Below, piece after piece: positions 36,060 to 49,440 of a stretch of DNA of 64,000 nt. The first letter of the stretch is position 1; the number at the start of each line of letters is the position of its first letter. Made by a program: the position numbers and the translations under genes. The notes below the pieces were generated by a model. It did not search any database and was not told where the DNA came from. It saw nothing but the letters and a program-made list of their open reading frames with translations. This DNA is from Klebsormidium nitens (lineage: Eukaryota; Streptophyta; Klebsormidiophyceae; Klebsormidiales; Klebsormidiaceae), in contig DF237188.1 in NCBI GenBank assembly GCA_000708835.1, forward strand, positions 5,444 through 69,443, read 5' to 3'.

Positions 36060-37212
36060 CAAGCGGAACTTGTGATACCGCATCCGCGAAGGGTCCCTCC
36101 CTCGAGCGACTCTCCTTCAAACTCTCTAGTAACATCCGCCGGAAGTTCTCCCTCAGTCTGTGAAGATTCCTGCACTGAGCTGACTTGAGGCGGGGGAAAG
36201 TGGAAGGAGACGTTCTTCCCGTCTCTTTCGCTATCTCTTCTGGTCTCCTTTGAAGTGACTGGGTCTTTTCCATCCTTTGCAAAACTCTCCTTGGTGGCCT
36301 CTTTCTCCTCAAATCGCGGCGCGCGCCTCACCTGACCCAATCTTCTGCGGCCTGTTCAGGCTTGATTGTCCTGCCGCCTAAACTACGGTTGTAGCCTCAG
36401 GAAGGTTGCGAACGAGTTTCGTCGAGCCGTTTATCTTTGGAACGACTACTACTAGTGCCGCAAGCTCAGTGCTCTGCGCGGGCTGAGGAATGGCTGCTGG
36501 GCTGGAGACGATGAATGCAGCAGCGGAAAAGGGGGCTCCTTCCGCGGTAGAACCGGAACGCGCGCTTACTGGTAAAACGGGGCTGCTGTCTCCGGGGGGC
36601 GCTCGTTGCAGGACGAGTTACATCTCCTCCTTCTAATCCGTGAGTCTGGCCTTGGTTAATCGCGCCTTCCGGAACCGGGTTGCGGATGGCCCCCCGTTTG
36701 ACGGCCACATCTGGCCGTGGACACTTATTACCGCCTCGGAAGAAAGCTCTCCCGCTCTCCACTGACCTCTCTGATCTGCCCGGTACACGCCCGAAAGACT
36801 GTGCGACGCCTTAGTTTGCAGCGTGACCGGCCCTTCTTCCTCCATGAGGATTTTCCCCCTCGCGCACAACACGTCTCCGGTCGCCTCCGCCGGAATCCGC
36901 GCACCTTTATCCGCCAGCCGCGCGGCATCCTTTCGCATAGTTTTCTCCGCGGCCTGTCTGCGTCACGAGTCCGTTTGGGCAGACTGAGGGGCCTGCAACC
37001 CCGCAGTCTCCGCGTGAGCACGCTCAGAGACTTTGGTAGCGGCAGTAGTGCTGTCCAGCTTTTGGCTGCTCGCATCCTGTGATTTGCAGCGGGATGAAGT
37101 CTGAGAAGTCTTCTAAGCTTCTTCAGAGTCGGTCGAAAAGTTCCGCTCGGCCGCCGGGGCCTCCCATCTCGTCCACTTTGGTTCAGCAGAGCATACGAAT
37201 GCTGAGCTGGCG
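36060..37212 (-). pseudogene. Stop-interrupted minus-strand reading frame
   Basis: One minus-strand frame runs from about 37212 to 36380 and looks like protein (Glu/Lys/Ala-rich, then Ala/Pro/Ser-rich: ADKGARIPAEATGD, PAAIPQPAQSTELA) but is broken by four stops (TAG, TGA, TAG, TAA). A second frame (36340-36062) is strongly Glu/Lys/Asp-rich (EEKEATKESFAKDGKD). A good donor-like GTGAGG lies close to the junction between them. This could be a decayed gene, or a real gene whose short introns contain the stops. No family is recognised. Confidence 0.3.
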
Positions 37213-38157
37213 CACGAGATTGCTTAAAAAGGTTCAGATAGCTGCTCCAATTCAACAAGGAGGATACAAGAATTTGCACATCGCATGCGGTCCTGTTTAT
37301 GTCTAAATGAAACGCGACACTTCAAGCAAGAATTTGACTTGGAAGCCGCGGCGCGTCGGCTGGCCGCTGCCGCGCAGAGCGGCCGCGCCATCTGACGGCG
37401 GGCCCAATGCAGGGTTTCAGGGTCCCGGTAACTGCGGAATTCAGAAACCTTACCGTACCGTACCGACGTCATCTGTGATGAAACTCTGACGACCACCGTC
37501 CAGGCCGCCGACGTCGGCTGGAGGCGACGTCACACTTTTGTCGCATGCGCGCCCGGATCTCGGGTATCTTGGCGGCCAATCAGATCAGTCGGTGGAGGGA
37601 CCTCCCAAGTTCCCAGCAGCAGACAGCGAAGCTGCAGACTGACATTCACACAGTTGGTTGGTGCAGGAAGATGTCCGAATGTGAATGCGCATTGGCAAAT
37701 ACTCCGAAGCTGCCGGGATGTACGGGTGTACGGAGTCGGATTCCATTTGCCGGCCGGGGGCGGCAATGCGACGCCAGTCTATCATGTACCTTAGTACGAG
37801 CTCGAATCAGCCAGTGTGAAGATATCCTACCTGCATGGGTGGTTTTGTGCATTTATGATGTGAGCTGAGACGGAAGCAGCACTAGCCAGACTGCATTACA
37901 GGATACAAGCTGAGCAAGTTGAGTAATTGCGGCTCTACTGTACAGCTTGCTGGATGTCTTGTGAGCCGCCTACAAAAGATATCTGAAAGCGCCTCCACAT
38001 TCACCAGAACCTCGATAAATCCCCTAAGCTCAACATTCTCCAATTCCACATTCTGCGCAGCTGGCACGACAGAAGAGCGCCGCATCGCTTCTGTTGCTGG
38101 AAGACAAGCCATCTTAGTGAATTCTCAACGCTCAACACCGAGAGCTAGCTGGAAACC
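37213..38157. other. Intergenic, nothing recognised
   Basis: There is a short TACCG repeat near 37450-37466, and no supported gene. Confidence 0.35.
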
Positions 38158-41100
38158 ATGGCGTCCGTCCTTTTGTTCCTTTGCTCCGCATTGCTCCTGA
38201 GCCAGTCGGCCGCTGCGTCGCGCGCCTTTGGAGCGCGCCGCTCCCTGCTGGATGACGAGATCAAGCCGGCCCCGGCGTCAATCGGCGCGGCGGTCCCGCT
38301 GGCTTACTTTGGGCCTGCTCCATCTTCGGTGAGTTGGAATTAACGGGTCCCAGTGGTTTCTTCACAATGGTCCGTTTCTGTGTGAAGGCCGGGTTTGCAG
38401 CGGAAGCAGTTGCGCACCGCGCATGTCAGCTGCAAGAAGTGGTTGTTGAGTCTGGGCTGCGAAAGCAGTGCATTGTGTGACTTGACGATCATTTTGAAGC
38501 CCGATCTTGACCTCTTTCCTGGTTGCGTCAAGCTAGGTCGATGGTGAGATTACACCATGCACTGCGCATATTGTGATTTGATTGCGCACACTGGTGCATG
38601 GTGTCAATTTCAGCAGCCTGTGTACAGATTGAAAGACTGACTGATGTCTCACCGAATCTTAAATCAATTGACTGATACGGGGCTACAACAAGTCTATGTT
38701 TGTGGACAATATCAGTTGAATGCTACTTGCTATATGGTCACCATCTAATCTCCTTGCAGCTAGACGGTCAGTCAGACTGAGCAGACTGTGTCTGCTTGGG
38801 ATTTCAATCAGTGGTTTCGAGAGTCCTGATGCAATTCTCTAGGCACTAGAATGTGTTCCTCCTTTGGCTTCTTGGAATACTCTCTTACAGCCTAGCAGCT
38901 TGTGAATCTGTCACATCGATCTCAAGCTGGGAGATCTCGTCTGAGAGCAGGGAAGACTGCCAAAGCCCTCAGGACCGGACCCCCTCTTCTACTACTGTCA
39001 CAGTCGACATGAAGCATACCTCAAAAGCGTCCTTATAAACGTCTGTCCGAGTTACATCAGGCATCGGATACTCCCAGAGGACGCTTTTCAGGATCAGTTT
39101 TGCTCCCTTGAGAATCTGCTGTTCTGACCAACGCTCGGTCGCTAATTCTGTTCCAGGTTATGAAGGAGCTGGTGGGTTCCGTTCCAGCTGCTCACGTCCG
39201 GCACGATCGACCTCGACGCGGGTACGATGACGATGCCCCTGTACCGTGGGATGGTGGTAAGTCGGCCGGGGCTCATTGCATGATTTTGGCAGTGCGCAAA
39301 GGCGGGTCTTGCTAAAAAGCTGATGCTTGATTTGTCTGGGGCACTGGTGGATAGAGGAAATTGGTGATCACTGGACTGGTTCCTTGAGCCGGGCCTGGTA
39401 GTGGCGCCTACAATCTGTGTAATGGTCATGGCTTATCCAGGGCGGTTGCTCGAGTCTGTTTTTGGGTTCTTCTGTGGTTGCTTCTAGATAAGCCTTTAAT
39501 TTAGCTTTGAAACAGCCACGGATGGTGTGGAAAATGTAAGAGAGATTGCAGAACGATAGAAATCGTGTCTACGAGGGGTTCAGGCATGAGATCACAACTC
39601 GTAGCTGGAGCGAGAAAGTGACAGCTGTCAGTGCGTGATATGCGCAGGCGGGAGCAAGCAACTCAACGGGGACGGCCAGCAGGGCGGCTTCCTCGACCTC
39701 CGGAGCGACCGTCTGGTGAGCAGAGAGACTAATGTGGGAGCATTTCTGAAGCAAAGCTTTTCGAAACAATCATGTTTCGATGACTTTGAACAAGAGTGGT
39801 GCGCCAGTCTTGAAATTCACATACAAGAAAGAAGCTTTCACTAAGCCACACCCCCAACATTCTCGCTGCTCAGCATGCTTCTCTGTATGATGTCTTTCTG
39901 TATGTGAAGTCTTTTTCTCGCACGTAGACAAGTCTTACAATAAATCAGCATCAATGACTCCCGACGTTTCTGGATGCATAGCCAGATGCAATCATTTTTG
40001 CTTCTAAATGGCAAAATGTACGCTCTTTCTAACAGTCGACATGTAACGACGTCTCCAATCAGCACGCAAGCTGCATCTCGTTCTGACACGAGCACCGCGT
40101 TTCCTCGCAGGTACGTTCTGACGGATACGAGCGACTTTCAGAACGCCGCCGCGCTCGGCCTCAACCCCTCCGCCAAGCTGACGTATGGCAACGCCCCGGG
40201 AGCGGCCCGACAGGTGAGCTGACGTCACTTTATAAACACCGCAACGTCAGTCTCGAAAGAGCCAGCACACCCCTTCTTCGTCGAGCTCGCTGACGATCGG
40301 ACTAGCGTTTTCGATCCGGATGTGCTGCTTACGCTGCCCTGCCTCCGTGCCAGCTGGATTTGGAATGGTAGTTCACGTTCTTCCTTCGGAAATTGGGCGC
40401 CAACTTCGCTTGCCAGAAGCTCAAGCACTAAGTTGGCTTCTCGAGTCGCCGTCTTTGACTCCCTTTCCCTTTTCCACCTTGCAGGCGACTCTTCTGAACG
40501 ATGGCACTCTTCTCTTCGCTTCTGGCATGGTCGACTTTTCCCCGGTGCACAACATCGTCCCGGGGGATGCCCCCAACTACTTCCCCCCGAAGAACGTTAC
40601 CGCCGGCTCCAAGGGTGGGTCATCTTAACCCGCCGAAAGTATCTTGTCTTTTTCTGGCTTGGCTCGCTCTCGTGTCTTCCACTTATTTTGAACAAGCCTC
40701 GAGAATCTCTCTGGAAGAAGGGTCTGATGAGTCAGTCCGGAAATGAGCTTTCCAGACTGCACAGCTCTAATTGTTGTAAACATCCGCTTCCCACCGGTCG
40801 CCTAAAAAGAGCGATACCAACCTGGAGGCCCCACGTCATCGAATTGAGTACGGTGTTTTTCTCCCAGATCTTTAGGGAACGGCCGCAGCTTTGCCGCGCA
40901 AGTAGCTTCCTGATGGCCCTTTTTTCGAAAGTCTCGTCTTGTCCAGTTCCTAGCAACAACCTTCTCGCAGACGTCGACTTGGTTTACACGTTCTCGACAG
41001 TCTGCTCAGGTTTGACGTTTTGCCCGCTCAGGGAAGCACGACCTTCTTTTTGTGATAGATGAGACTTCTGAAGCTTTTGACTTTGACTGAGGGTTACACG

Positions 41101-43985
41101 CCCTTTTCGCACTCTTTTTCAGTTGACTGCGAGAAAGACCTTCATCTTTTTCCGAGGGTGGGGAAAGGAAAGGCACTGAAACCTCACTGTTTGACCTAAA
41201 TCATCGCGTTCGTACCAAAACTAAACCGGCGGCCCTCCATCCGCAGGCGACGAGAACTACTCCCCCTTGTTCGTGCTGACGAACGGCGGTGGCCACGTAT
41301 ACAACGGCCCCATCATTGCGGGTGACGTCACGGCTGCCCAGCTGAGCCCTTTCTGCGGGGGGATCCCCACCAACATGATGGCCGAGGCATACGCGATGAT
41401 GCACGACAAGGTGAGGCGCACAGACTGGATTTTGAAATGTGGTTAAGGTTGGAACCCTAAAATTCCAAAGCCCTAAAGCCCCAGCGCCCAGAAACCTAGC
41501 ATGGATGTTGGTTCTCCTTAACCGCGGCTTAGCTAGGATCTTCCGGAAGCAGATTGGGAAGCGCTCGCAACTGTGTCGAGATTAGCAAAGCGCCGAGTTG
41601 GACATATCAACACTGAGCAGCTCTTAATTAATCCGGAGATTTTTAATGTTTGCCTCTTCCCTGGGTATTTCTGCGTGTTTCTGCGTACTTCAATCCAACT
41701 CTTGAGGTATGAAACGCACGTGCCAGGAAGCGCTCAGTACAATCTCGACGGTTTGTGCCTCTACCCGATTTCTATGAATATCGTAGTATCACGGACGAAT
41801 GTAAGCCGTTGTTTGTTTCCGCAGATCGTCTCCATCTGCCCCGACGGCGACGGCGGCAACGTGACCCTCAAGCTGACCCCGGGGTTCTCCTTCGGCAAGC
41901 CGGTACTATACCACAGGTCAGCAGACTTAACTCAAAGTGATCTCCCCCAGGCACAATCAAAAGTAACCAGAATCTCAGGCTGCCGCTTTCCTGCATTGCC
42001 CTTAGCCCATGAAGCGAAGACACTGGCCGTGCTTCCAACAAACCTGCCATACTCTTTGACCTGCTAGGGCTTAAAGCTTTGATTGTTGAAAGCATAACAC
42101 TTCACGCCGACTCTCACCTTTATGTTCCCTCCTCTCCCCTGATCTCGAGTGGTCCTCCTCTCGTCTCGCTTTCATCGAGTAATTTCACGTCCTAATAAAG
42201 TGCACTGTTCGGCTACCCTCTTCTGCCGTCCAGCTTAACGGTCAGCTCCGCCCGTTCACCCCTGACCATGACGTTCCTTCTTTCATTGAGTGTTCTTCCT
42301 CTGCCGCTTGGAGGGGACCGCCTTGCCGACGCCCCTTGCTGCTCGACACCAAAATCCAGCCTATATTCAACTTGCCTCCCTTCACTTTCGAGGGGTCCAC
42401 CTCTTTTCTCGCTGCCCCACGTGACACATGAAAGCCTCACTTATTTGCGCTGATTTCAAAATCTTCTGCCTTGCCTAGTTTGGAGGGGTCCGCCGCTCTC
42501 CCGGCAGCCCTCGAGCTGGCCACGGAGGCCCCCGCGCTGACCAACCTAGTTGTCGGGATGGACGACGGCGCGTTTTCCGCCGTAGAGCGCCTCTTCACAA
42601 CCACCAACGGTTACACTAACGGCGACATTAACGTCGCGCAACTCAATAGCACCAATGGACTCGAGGAGAACCACCCTCTGCGCCAGGGCCTGAACAGGTG
42701 AGTCGGAAAGAACCGGAACGGAGAACGGAACGGAACGGAACGGAGCTCGCCGTGTTCTGAGCAGCGGCTGGTCGCAATTCATGGGAGAACACTGCCGGCA
42801 TGTGAGACTTCACTCGGAAAGAGTAGCGGGGAAGGTTAGCTGGTTCACGGTTGAGCTCTTTACGAGTTACAAACAACTCTCGCTGCTTGAGCTGCTTTGC
42901 TATCTCGAAGTGCGTGCCGTCTGTCAGCCTCTCTCCTCAGCGATCTTCCCCGTGTCTGATGCGCTGCGCTTTGTTCGAGCCATCCGCGCCCCGCAACAGC
43001 CTGTCTCCAGCAGCGCAATAGCCTTTCACAGGTCTATTTGGCTGTTTGTCATGGATGCTTACTGGCTGGTCACGACGTGGTTATATGTCCGATAACCAGA
43101 ATTGGACGGTAACCATAAGGTTCAGCACACCGGCTGTTCATCCAGTCACCTAAGACCAAGTCTGGTAAACGGCCTGGTTAGCAGCCAAATATCTCCGTGT
43201 CTCTTGCTAACCTTCGGTTCTTCCCCTTCGCAGCGCTGTGCGTGGCGACAGCAGCGGCGCGGGCCCGCTGAACATTCTGGGGGGCATTCCCACCGTAGCT
43301 ACCGACTACAGCCCGCTGTGGGACTTGAACGTGGGCCAGTGGACCGACTACGCCGTCAAGAACTACTACCGCACCCAGATCAGGGACGAGTTCACGGTGA
43401 GAATGCGCCCCGCTGAGGTCGTGCCACTGCCCACGTCACGCTTCGGTGATCAAGCTGCGTCCCAATGTGGACACATAATGCGGATGGATTCAGGAAACTG
43501 TACGAAGGGGCAGACCAAGGATCCAAGTCTTACGAATTTCATTCTTGAGCTATAGTGACTTTGCTTCTATTTGGGCGTGTTTCGAGAGACTTCGATCTTC
43601 ATTTCCGTGCCCTTGATTCGCGCCAAAAAAGGCCAAAACGTCTGGAGCGACGAGCGTCAGTCTGGATTGCTCGTGTGCAAACAGGGACTATCCTTTGGCA
43701 AAGCTCTACGGGATCTGATGCGATTCAACCAGAGTCAGGCTTCTTGCCGACAGTTCAAACTTGGTCGTTCATGAGAAATAAACCCCAAGTCAGTGTCCGC
43801 AAGTCTCTCTGCCTTCCTAACCTAGGCTCGCCTCGGGCATTTCCCCCGGTTGCTGACTTTGGGGCGTCTCTTGGGTGCAGTATTTGGGCAATGTGCAGCA
43901 GGGCTTCATCACCGGGCCAGGAGGCGCCCCGTTCGGCTCGAGCGGCTTCATCGTTAACTGCCCAATCGCCTACCGCTTCTTGTAG
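38158..43985 (+). CDS. Conserved-looking secreted protein of 427 residues, ten exons
   Basis: Exons 38158-38328, 39188-39256, 39648-39715, 40111-40213, 40485-40614, 41247-41410, 41825-41916, 42479-42697, 43234-43396 and 43881-43985 join with every phase matching, from ATG to TAG. Residues 1-21 are a signal peptide (MASVLLFLCSALLLSQSAAA). The mature chain has a beta-rich look: TSGTIDLDAGTMTMPLYRGM, WYVLTDTSDFQNAAALGLNP, LLFASGMVDFSPVHNIVPGD, then Asn/Gly-rich loops, and ends GFIVNCPIAYRF. Three Cys occur in exons 6, 7 and 10. The exon 3 stretch is a low-complexity Ala/Ser/Thr linker in the only phase that fits. I think it belongs to a family of secreted proteins of unknown function also seen in bacteria (pattern PLYRG...WYVLTD.SD...A..LG), but I cannot name it with certainty. 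No catalytic motif is evident. Confidence 0.75.
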
Positions 43986-45599
43986 ATTGACACTCAGGAC
44001 AATAATCAGTTTACAAAAGGTTCACCAGTAGGGCGATTAGTCTTCATTCATCCGCGCCCTTAGGCTCACTACCGAGTCGTGTAGAAAGGAGACGCTGTGG
44101 GTTTGACTCGCATTCTGTATGATTCTCGAAACTGGTCGCACTCAGGATTTTGGACTTCCGTTGTGGTGACACTTACTTGGCCCTGGTTAAACATTGTATC
44201 ATGACACTTGGCAGGACATTATCAAGGCGATGTCGACTTTGTCTCAGCCTTCAATTCAAATTCGGTCTAGTTTGGTTGCGGAAGGTGTCGGACAAACTCG
44301 CCTATACATTTTGGTGCAAAGACAGTCAAGGGATGTCCGACAATGACGTGTATCCTTTAAGCTCGTTGACATCGGGTGGCAGATGGAAGTGGCAAGGGTT
44401 TGAAAAAATGTCCACTTGGTCCGGTCCTTCCAATTCTCATTTATTCGAACTTCCGACTCAATGAGCCAGGATCAGTGGTCCTGCTAGTATGCAGGCCGAA
44501 CGTCTTCCTTCAAAATAAAAGGCTTTCAGTTTTTATGTCTCATTCTGATAGATCGTGCCAAAGCATTGGAACCAACCATCTTGCGTCGCCCTATTTGAAA
44601 CTTTGACGGCCGTCTAGCAATAAAAGATAAACACAAAGCGGTAGCGCTGGGAGCACACTGCACATGCATTTAGCAATTCCGTCAACTCGTCATTCACTTG
44701 CAATGCATCGAGTTCCATCTACATTTTGTTTGTGAAGACATGCTGAATTGCTGGACGGCGCCCTAGTACGTTGGGCACTAGTTTATGGGTCTCTAATGGA
44801 ACGTACGCAGGATTGAGGCTGGAGGGAAGTCGACGAGGTCTAGAACGTATATTGAGCTAGCAAAGAAGCATAAGGGATTGGATGCTGGCTGGATCGATGA
44901 CTGAATGACTTAACAGGTATGGTCCCTATACCTGTACTCCAGCTAGTGTTACTCGGCCAAGCGCGCTCGCCCATTTTCCAGCACAGGGGCGCTGCAGGGG
45001 GCCGGGGCTGCAGCTAAGCGCGAGAGCTAAGCACTTGCCATGCAGTCAAATCAACCAATGTGAACGTATATTGTGTGCCGGAGATCAATATCGGATTGGA
45101 ATGCGGTTTTATCACCGGACACTCCCTAATACTAGGTACCGTATACCCACTAAAGTAGCTGTACATGTGAGCCTACGGCTTTACGCAGTCCAGTAGAATT
45201 CGTATTTACTGCAGTACCCCGCCGGGTGCATGCAAAATTCCGGAAGCCGGCAGCCGACTTCGGCCCGACTTCGGCCGGAGTAACGACCTTTTCAGTCGAA
45301 AGGCCGATTTGGCTAACATGATGTAACTTGGACCGTCGATTCCAAAACCGTTGGTTTCACGTGGCAAATGTACTTTCGATGATGGCGAAACAGGGAGGCA
45401 TTTCCCTAACCACATTCTCTGACAGAAGCGCAGAGTACTCGTACAGCGGTACGGTCAGTCGTTCCGACGCTCTGAGTCTAGGTACGGTACCTTCCTAATC
45501 AACTCAGTATGGCCAGCTGTAAACCTAGCAGATTCCCAAAGCAATCTGATTCGCCACGCGCACGTTACGATCAAGATGATCTAGCGGGATCTAGCGTGG
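43986..45599. other. Intergenic, A/T-rich, nothing recognised
   Basis: There is a short imperfect CGACTTCGGCC direct repeat at about 45256-45279. No gene is supported. Confidence 0.4.
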
Positions 45600-46965
45600 A
45601 CTCGACTCAGACCAGTTGGATTGCCCCCTTGAATGTTGCCGCCGAACTTACATGATGGTACATGTTACTGTACCATACGTGCAGGAAGCTGCCACCTGCA
45701 TCTTGTCAAGTCAATGCATGCACGTTCAATGTACTCAGCTGATCGATGCGCGCTTGGAAGTGTCAGACCTGACAATGGATCGCCCGTGCTCTAGCAACGG
45801 CGTAAGCTGGTCCTACCGTACCTACGGACTCCTTAGAGAATTAGTCGAGAATGCTCACTATCTAATCTGCTTGGCGCTTGTTAGGTATGTACGTGATTAC
45901 GTACAGAGTAGCCTAAACACTGTCGAGCCGTCAAGAGGCTTTACCTGATCAGGTTGGAATTGCATGCTGCTGCACTAAATGTGCGGCATACGTACGGTTA
46001 TTGGTGGGCGCCTCTTTATGACGTACTGGCTACCCGGATCGGAGTTTGATGCAAATGCCTTTGGATCTTCAACTTCAAGGCGCAGCCTGCTACTCAAAAA
46101 GCGAAGGAGATAGCGTCAGCTTTCGTCCTGGATGATGGAAGCTGAAGAGCCGCCTTGACATGCAAATGCTTGCCTCGCTGAAAATCAAGCTTCAGGTTCA
46201 GTCGGATCCAGGTTGATCTGTGGGCTGTCAAGAGATCACGCCATGGCCACCTCTGCAATGAGATCACCAAAGTCGTTCACAATTGAGAGGTCGCCCAAAT
46301 CGTTCACGACTCACCACAGAGAGAGACCTGAAGAGAAGGACTCTAAAGCAGCAGCTTCTCCTTTACACCGATCCTTCACGGTTACAAAAAGCGACGCCGC
46401 CCGCAAACTAGATTCTACAGCAGAGGGGGCTGCTTTACACCGATCTTTTACAAAAGGCAACGCCGCTGGCAGAGCGAAGCAATCAGTAACCGATCCAGAG
46501 CCATCAGATGCGGAAGCGTCGTTGCTGTGGCCTGAGGCGACCACGCTTGCTGAGAGGTGGAAGGCAGCGGAAAAGTCTGGGGACCCAGACAAGATCGCAA
46601 AGACGAAAGCCGAGTTTCTTGGAAGGTTCTTCAGTCTCGAGTGACAGAAGAGGGTTGAGACACTGCGGGTGGGCTTTCGTCGTTCCTCTCCTTGTTTACG
46701 GCCTCTGGAAGTCCAGAACAAGTTTGGGCTCGCTTTATGTTATCTGAACACCGCAGGGTACAGTCTGCAGGAGCTCCCTGCTTCATGGATGAGTGCAGCT
46801 CAGGAAACCCTTTCTTCACACCACAGGATGACGCTTTCTATGTTCATCTTCGGTAATATCCTGACATGCCTGATTTTTCGTAGCATAAAATGGAGAATGC
46901 ACCTCGACAAGCTCTTGCCGTGATCCTTTGATTTTTCCTTAGAGGTTTCTTAAATTGGGATGACG
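45600..46965 (+). repeat. Segmental duplication, copy 1 (contains X1)
   Basis: The flanks and coding part resemble 57150-58615 in order and orientation. Short matches include GACAATGGAT (45772 and 57283 areas), TTGGTGGGCGC (46001 and 57424 areas), GATGGAAGCTG (46133 and 57542 areas), GCCATGGCCAC at the start codons, and CTCGACAAGCTCTT (46902 and 58552 areas). Divergence is considerable, so the duplication is old. Confidence 0.6.
46243..46644 (+). CDS. Gene X1: small Ser/Lys/Ala-rich protein, single exon
   Basis: The start is ATG 46243 in GCCATGG, the same context as its paralogue at 57659; an in-frame TTG lies upstream at 46213. The product has 133 residues. The N-terminal part carries repeated short motifs (RSPKSFT twice, LHRSFT twice) typical of a disordered region with possible phosphorylation sites. 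The C-terminal 40 residues (LWPEAT...A..WK.AE.SGDPD..AK.KAEFLG) are the part best kept in the second copy and look like one or two amphipathic helices. No intron, signal peptide or known domain. Function unknown. Confidence 0.6.
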   Translation: MATSAMRSPKSFTIERSPKSFTTHHRERPEEKDSKAAASPLHRSFTVTKSDAARKLDSTAEGAALHRSFTKGNAAGRAKQSVTDPEPSDAEASLLWPEATTLAERWKAAEKSGDPDKIAKTKAEFLGRFFSLE

Positions 46966-49440
46966 AGACTCAGAAACACTGGCACTCCACACCAACTAAA
47001 AGACAGAGCACCATTCAGAAAGAACTCAAGCTCGTCTCTTCGAGAAACTCTTCTGTTTTAAATTGACATCTGAGCAATGGGGGCAACTGTGTAGCCACAG
47101 TCTTACACTCAGAAGGCAGGAGAATGGGCTGTAGGAAAATGAAGCTCTGAATAGCATTTGAAAGCCTGTTGAGGAGTCAGAGGAACGACTCCGAAGATAG
47201 CGAGGGAACTCCTAGAGGTCATAATGAGCTGGAATGTGTCTGCTGACTTTGTCAACTGACTTCCACATACTTTTGATGCTGGCGCACTTTCAACCTGACT
47301 CGACTAGTGTAGGGATATCCCTTTCTAGTTGTGTGCTGGATCCGCTAGCTGATCTCTTTGGCGTATCGGATCCTTTGAACCTAAACGAGCTCGTACCTAC
47401 ATAGCCTGTAGAAGACAATCCCTGTGTTGTGACGATCTCGTGTTTCAGCTCAACATTTGTTTCGTGGCGAGCCACCCCACTGCGCTTTTTCTCGATCAGC
47501 TAGCTCGGCCTTCAGAACTTGACGACGTGAATCCTCTGTGCAAGATAACTGGCATTCGCAAATTGAATTATCTGATTCAACGGTGGTCCTCACCCGAAGC
47601 AAAGAGCTGATCGCCTCCAGCTCATGACATCAAAAATGTTTTTTGACTGTGTCAGCATGGTGCAACCCTTCACTAACTGTCCAAAAAAACTCTCTGCAGC
47701 CGGCCAGTGCCTCGCCATAGCATGTGCGAAGTTCCTGGCGGGATCACGTCAGACGTCGTCTTGAACAACCATCACTGCCTGATGCAAAGCTGATACTTCC
47801 ATCATTGATACCGTAGCTAGCTTTCGTTGTATACTAGTATTTGAGACGTGATGTAAGACCGTAACTTCCACAGCTCCGTTCGGAACCTGACGAAGCGCGT
47901 CAGGCGCGTGAGACTCTATGAGCCCACCATCTCCGCTGCCTCGCCCTAGATGACGCCTCTTAAAGTAGAAATGTTGAAGCTTGAGCTTCTCAGATGTAAA
48001 TCTGCACGTCCCCGGGTCCATTTCATTTGTAGATGGGAGGTCGATCATTCAACACACGGCCGGCTCATGCTTTGGCACCAGGTAGCCGGCCGGCCGCGTT
48101 TGGGCATGTATGTGTTTTGGCTGTCCACTGATTGCAGTCGCGGGCTCATCAGGTAATCAGAGTCAGTCCTGGCGATTGCAAGTAGTGATGAGATGCAAAC
48201 ATGGGCGGGTGGAAGTCACTGAAAACTGCGGCAGAGTACCAGCTGCCCAGAATCTCCTCAGTATCTCGAACGCAGTGCATGCAGCCATTATGATCAAATG
48301 ACGCCGCGAGCTTGTGTCAATGGTACGACACTCAAGTCAAGAAGAAACATGGTGAATGAACTTCGGCGAGCTAGGCGCAATTCCCTCATTTGACTAGTGT
48401 GCGCATCGAGTCCGCGTCGAAGTGGGTGACTTTGACGGTATCACTACTATCATTGAGAGCCTAAATTAGTTTTAAGACGTGATGGTTGTAAATCGAGCCC
48501 ATGCCAACTACAATTTTTCTTCCCTCTAGATTCATTTGGGGCAGCCAGATACGTACAGGACGTATGGGGGGTATATTAGCAGATTAGATTTGATACTTAT
48601 CAAAGCTGCGAGTCGACTCATCGTTCACATCGTGACCATATATTAGGACAGCATGTGACAAGCATTTTCTGGATCGAATGGACGCTCCTTTACATCTGGA
48701 AGTACGTCGAGACATTCTGTGAATCAGTGTTTTCGCTCTACGAACTGCCACCTCCTCATTGAGCGCGTGGGTGCGCTGCAGTAGTACCGGCTCGTGATAT
48801 TCATATCTTACAGCCCCGCGCGATCGGTCCACCAATAAGCACGAATGTCGAATGAACGCACGCGCGAAAGTGCTTCGAGTCACTTCGAGTTCGCTTTATC
48901 CATGGCCATTTTTGTTTTCTATCCTCTTTTCTCATCGAGGCCACGAGCCGGAACGCAAGACCAGACGAATGAGCTCTTGCATTTTGTTGAAACTGGAGAT
49001 CTCGTATTAAAGTCACCCATAATACATTCATTCAGCTCCCGGTTAATTTAAGAACCGGGCTATTCACGCGTGCCAAGCTAGCCGCATTCGAGGAACCGGC
49101 AGTGCGACTCCGGCACCGCGATTCAAGGCCTGTGAGTCGAGACCGCTCTATTTGACGGGTCACTCGGCCACCAAAACCGGCATGCTGGTGCTGCTCGGTA
49201 GACGGGCACTGGGCACCGCACTCTTTTACTACAAGCAGTGGAGCTGCTCTGCTTTTCTCTCATGCCGCCCGGCTGGTGCCAAATGGAGTGCACTGTGCAG
49301 ACCTGTGTATCAGAAAGCTGACCATTGGCAGTGGCATTGGCCAAGGAACAGAGCACGGGCGCTAGACGTCCTTCCAGTGCTCCTGAACGGACGGGAAGAT
49401 TACGTGCTCTACGTGCGCCTCTGTTCACAACAACGTCTTC
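46966..49440. other. Intergenic between X1 and SFR2
   Basis: No gene or RNA is supported. It should contain the SFR2 promoter, but no confident TATA box was found. Confidence 0.4.
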
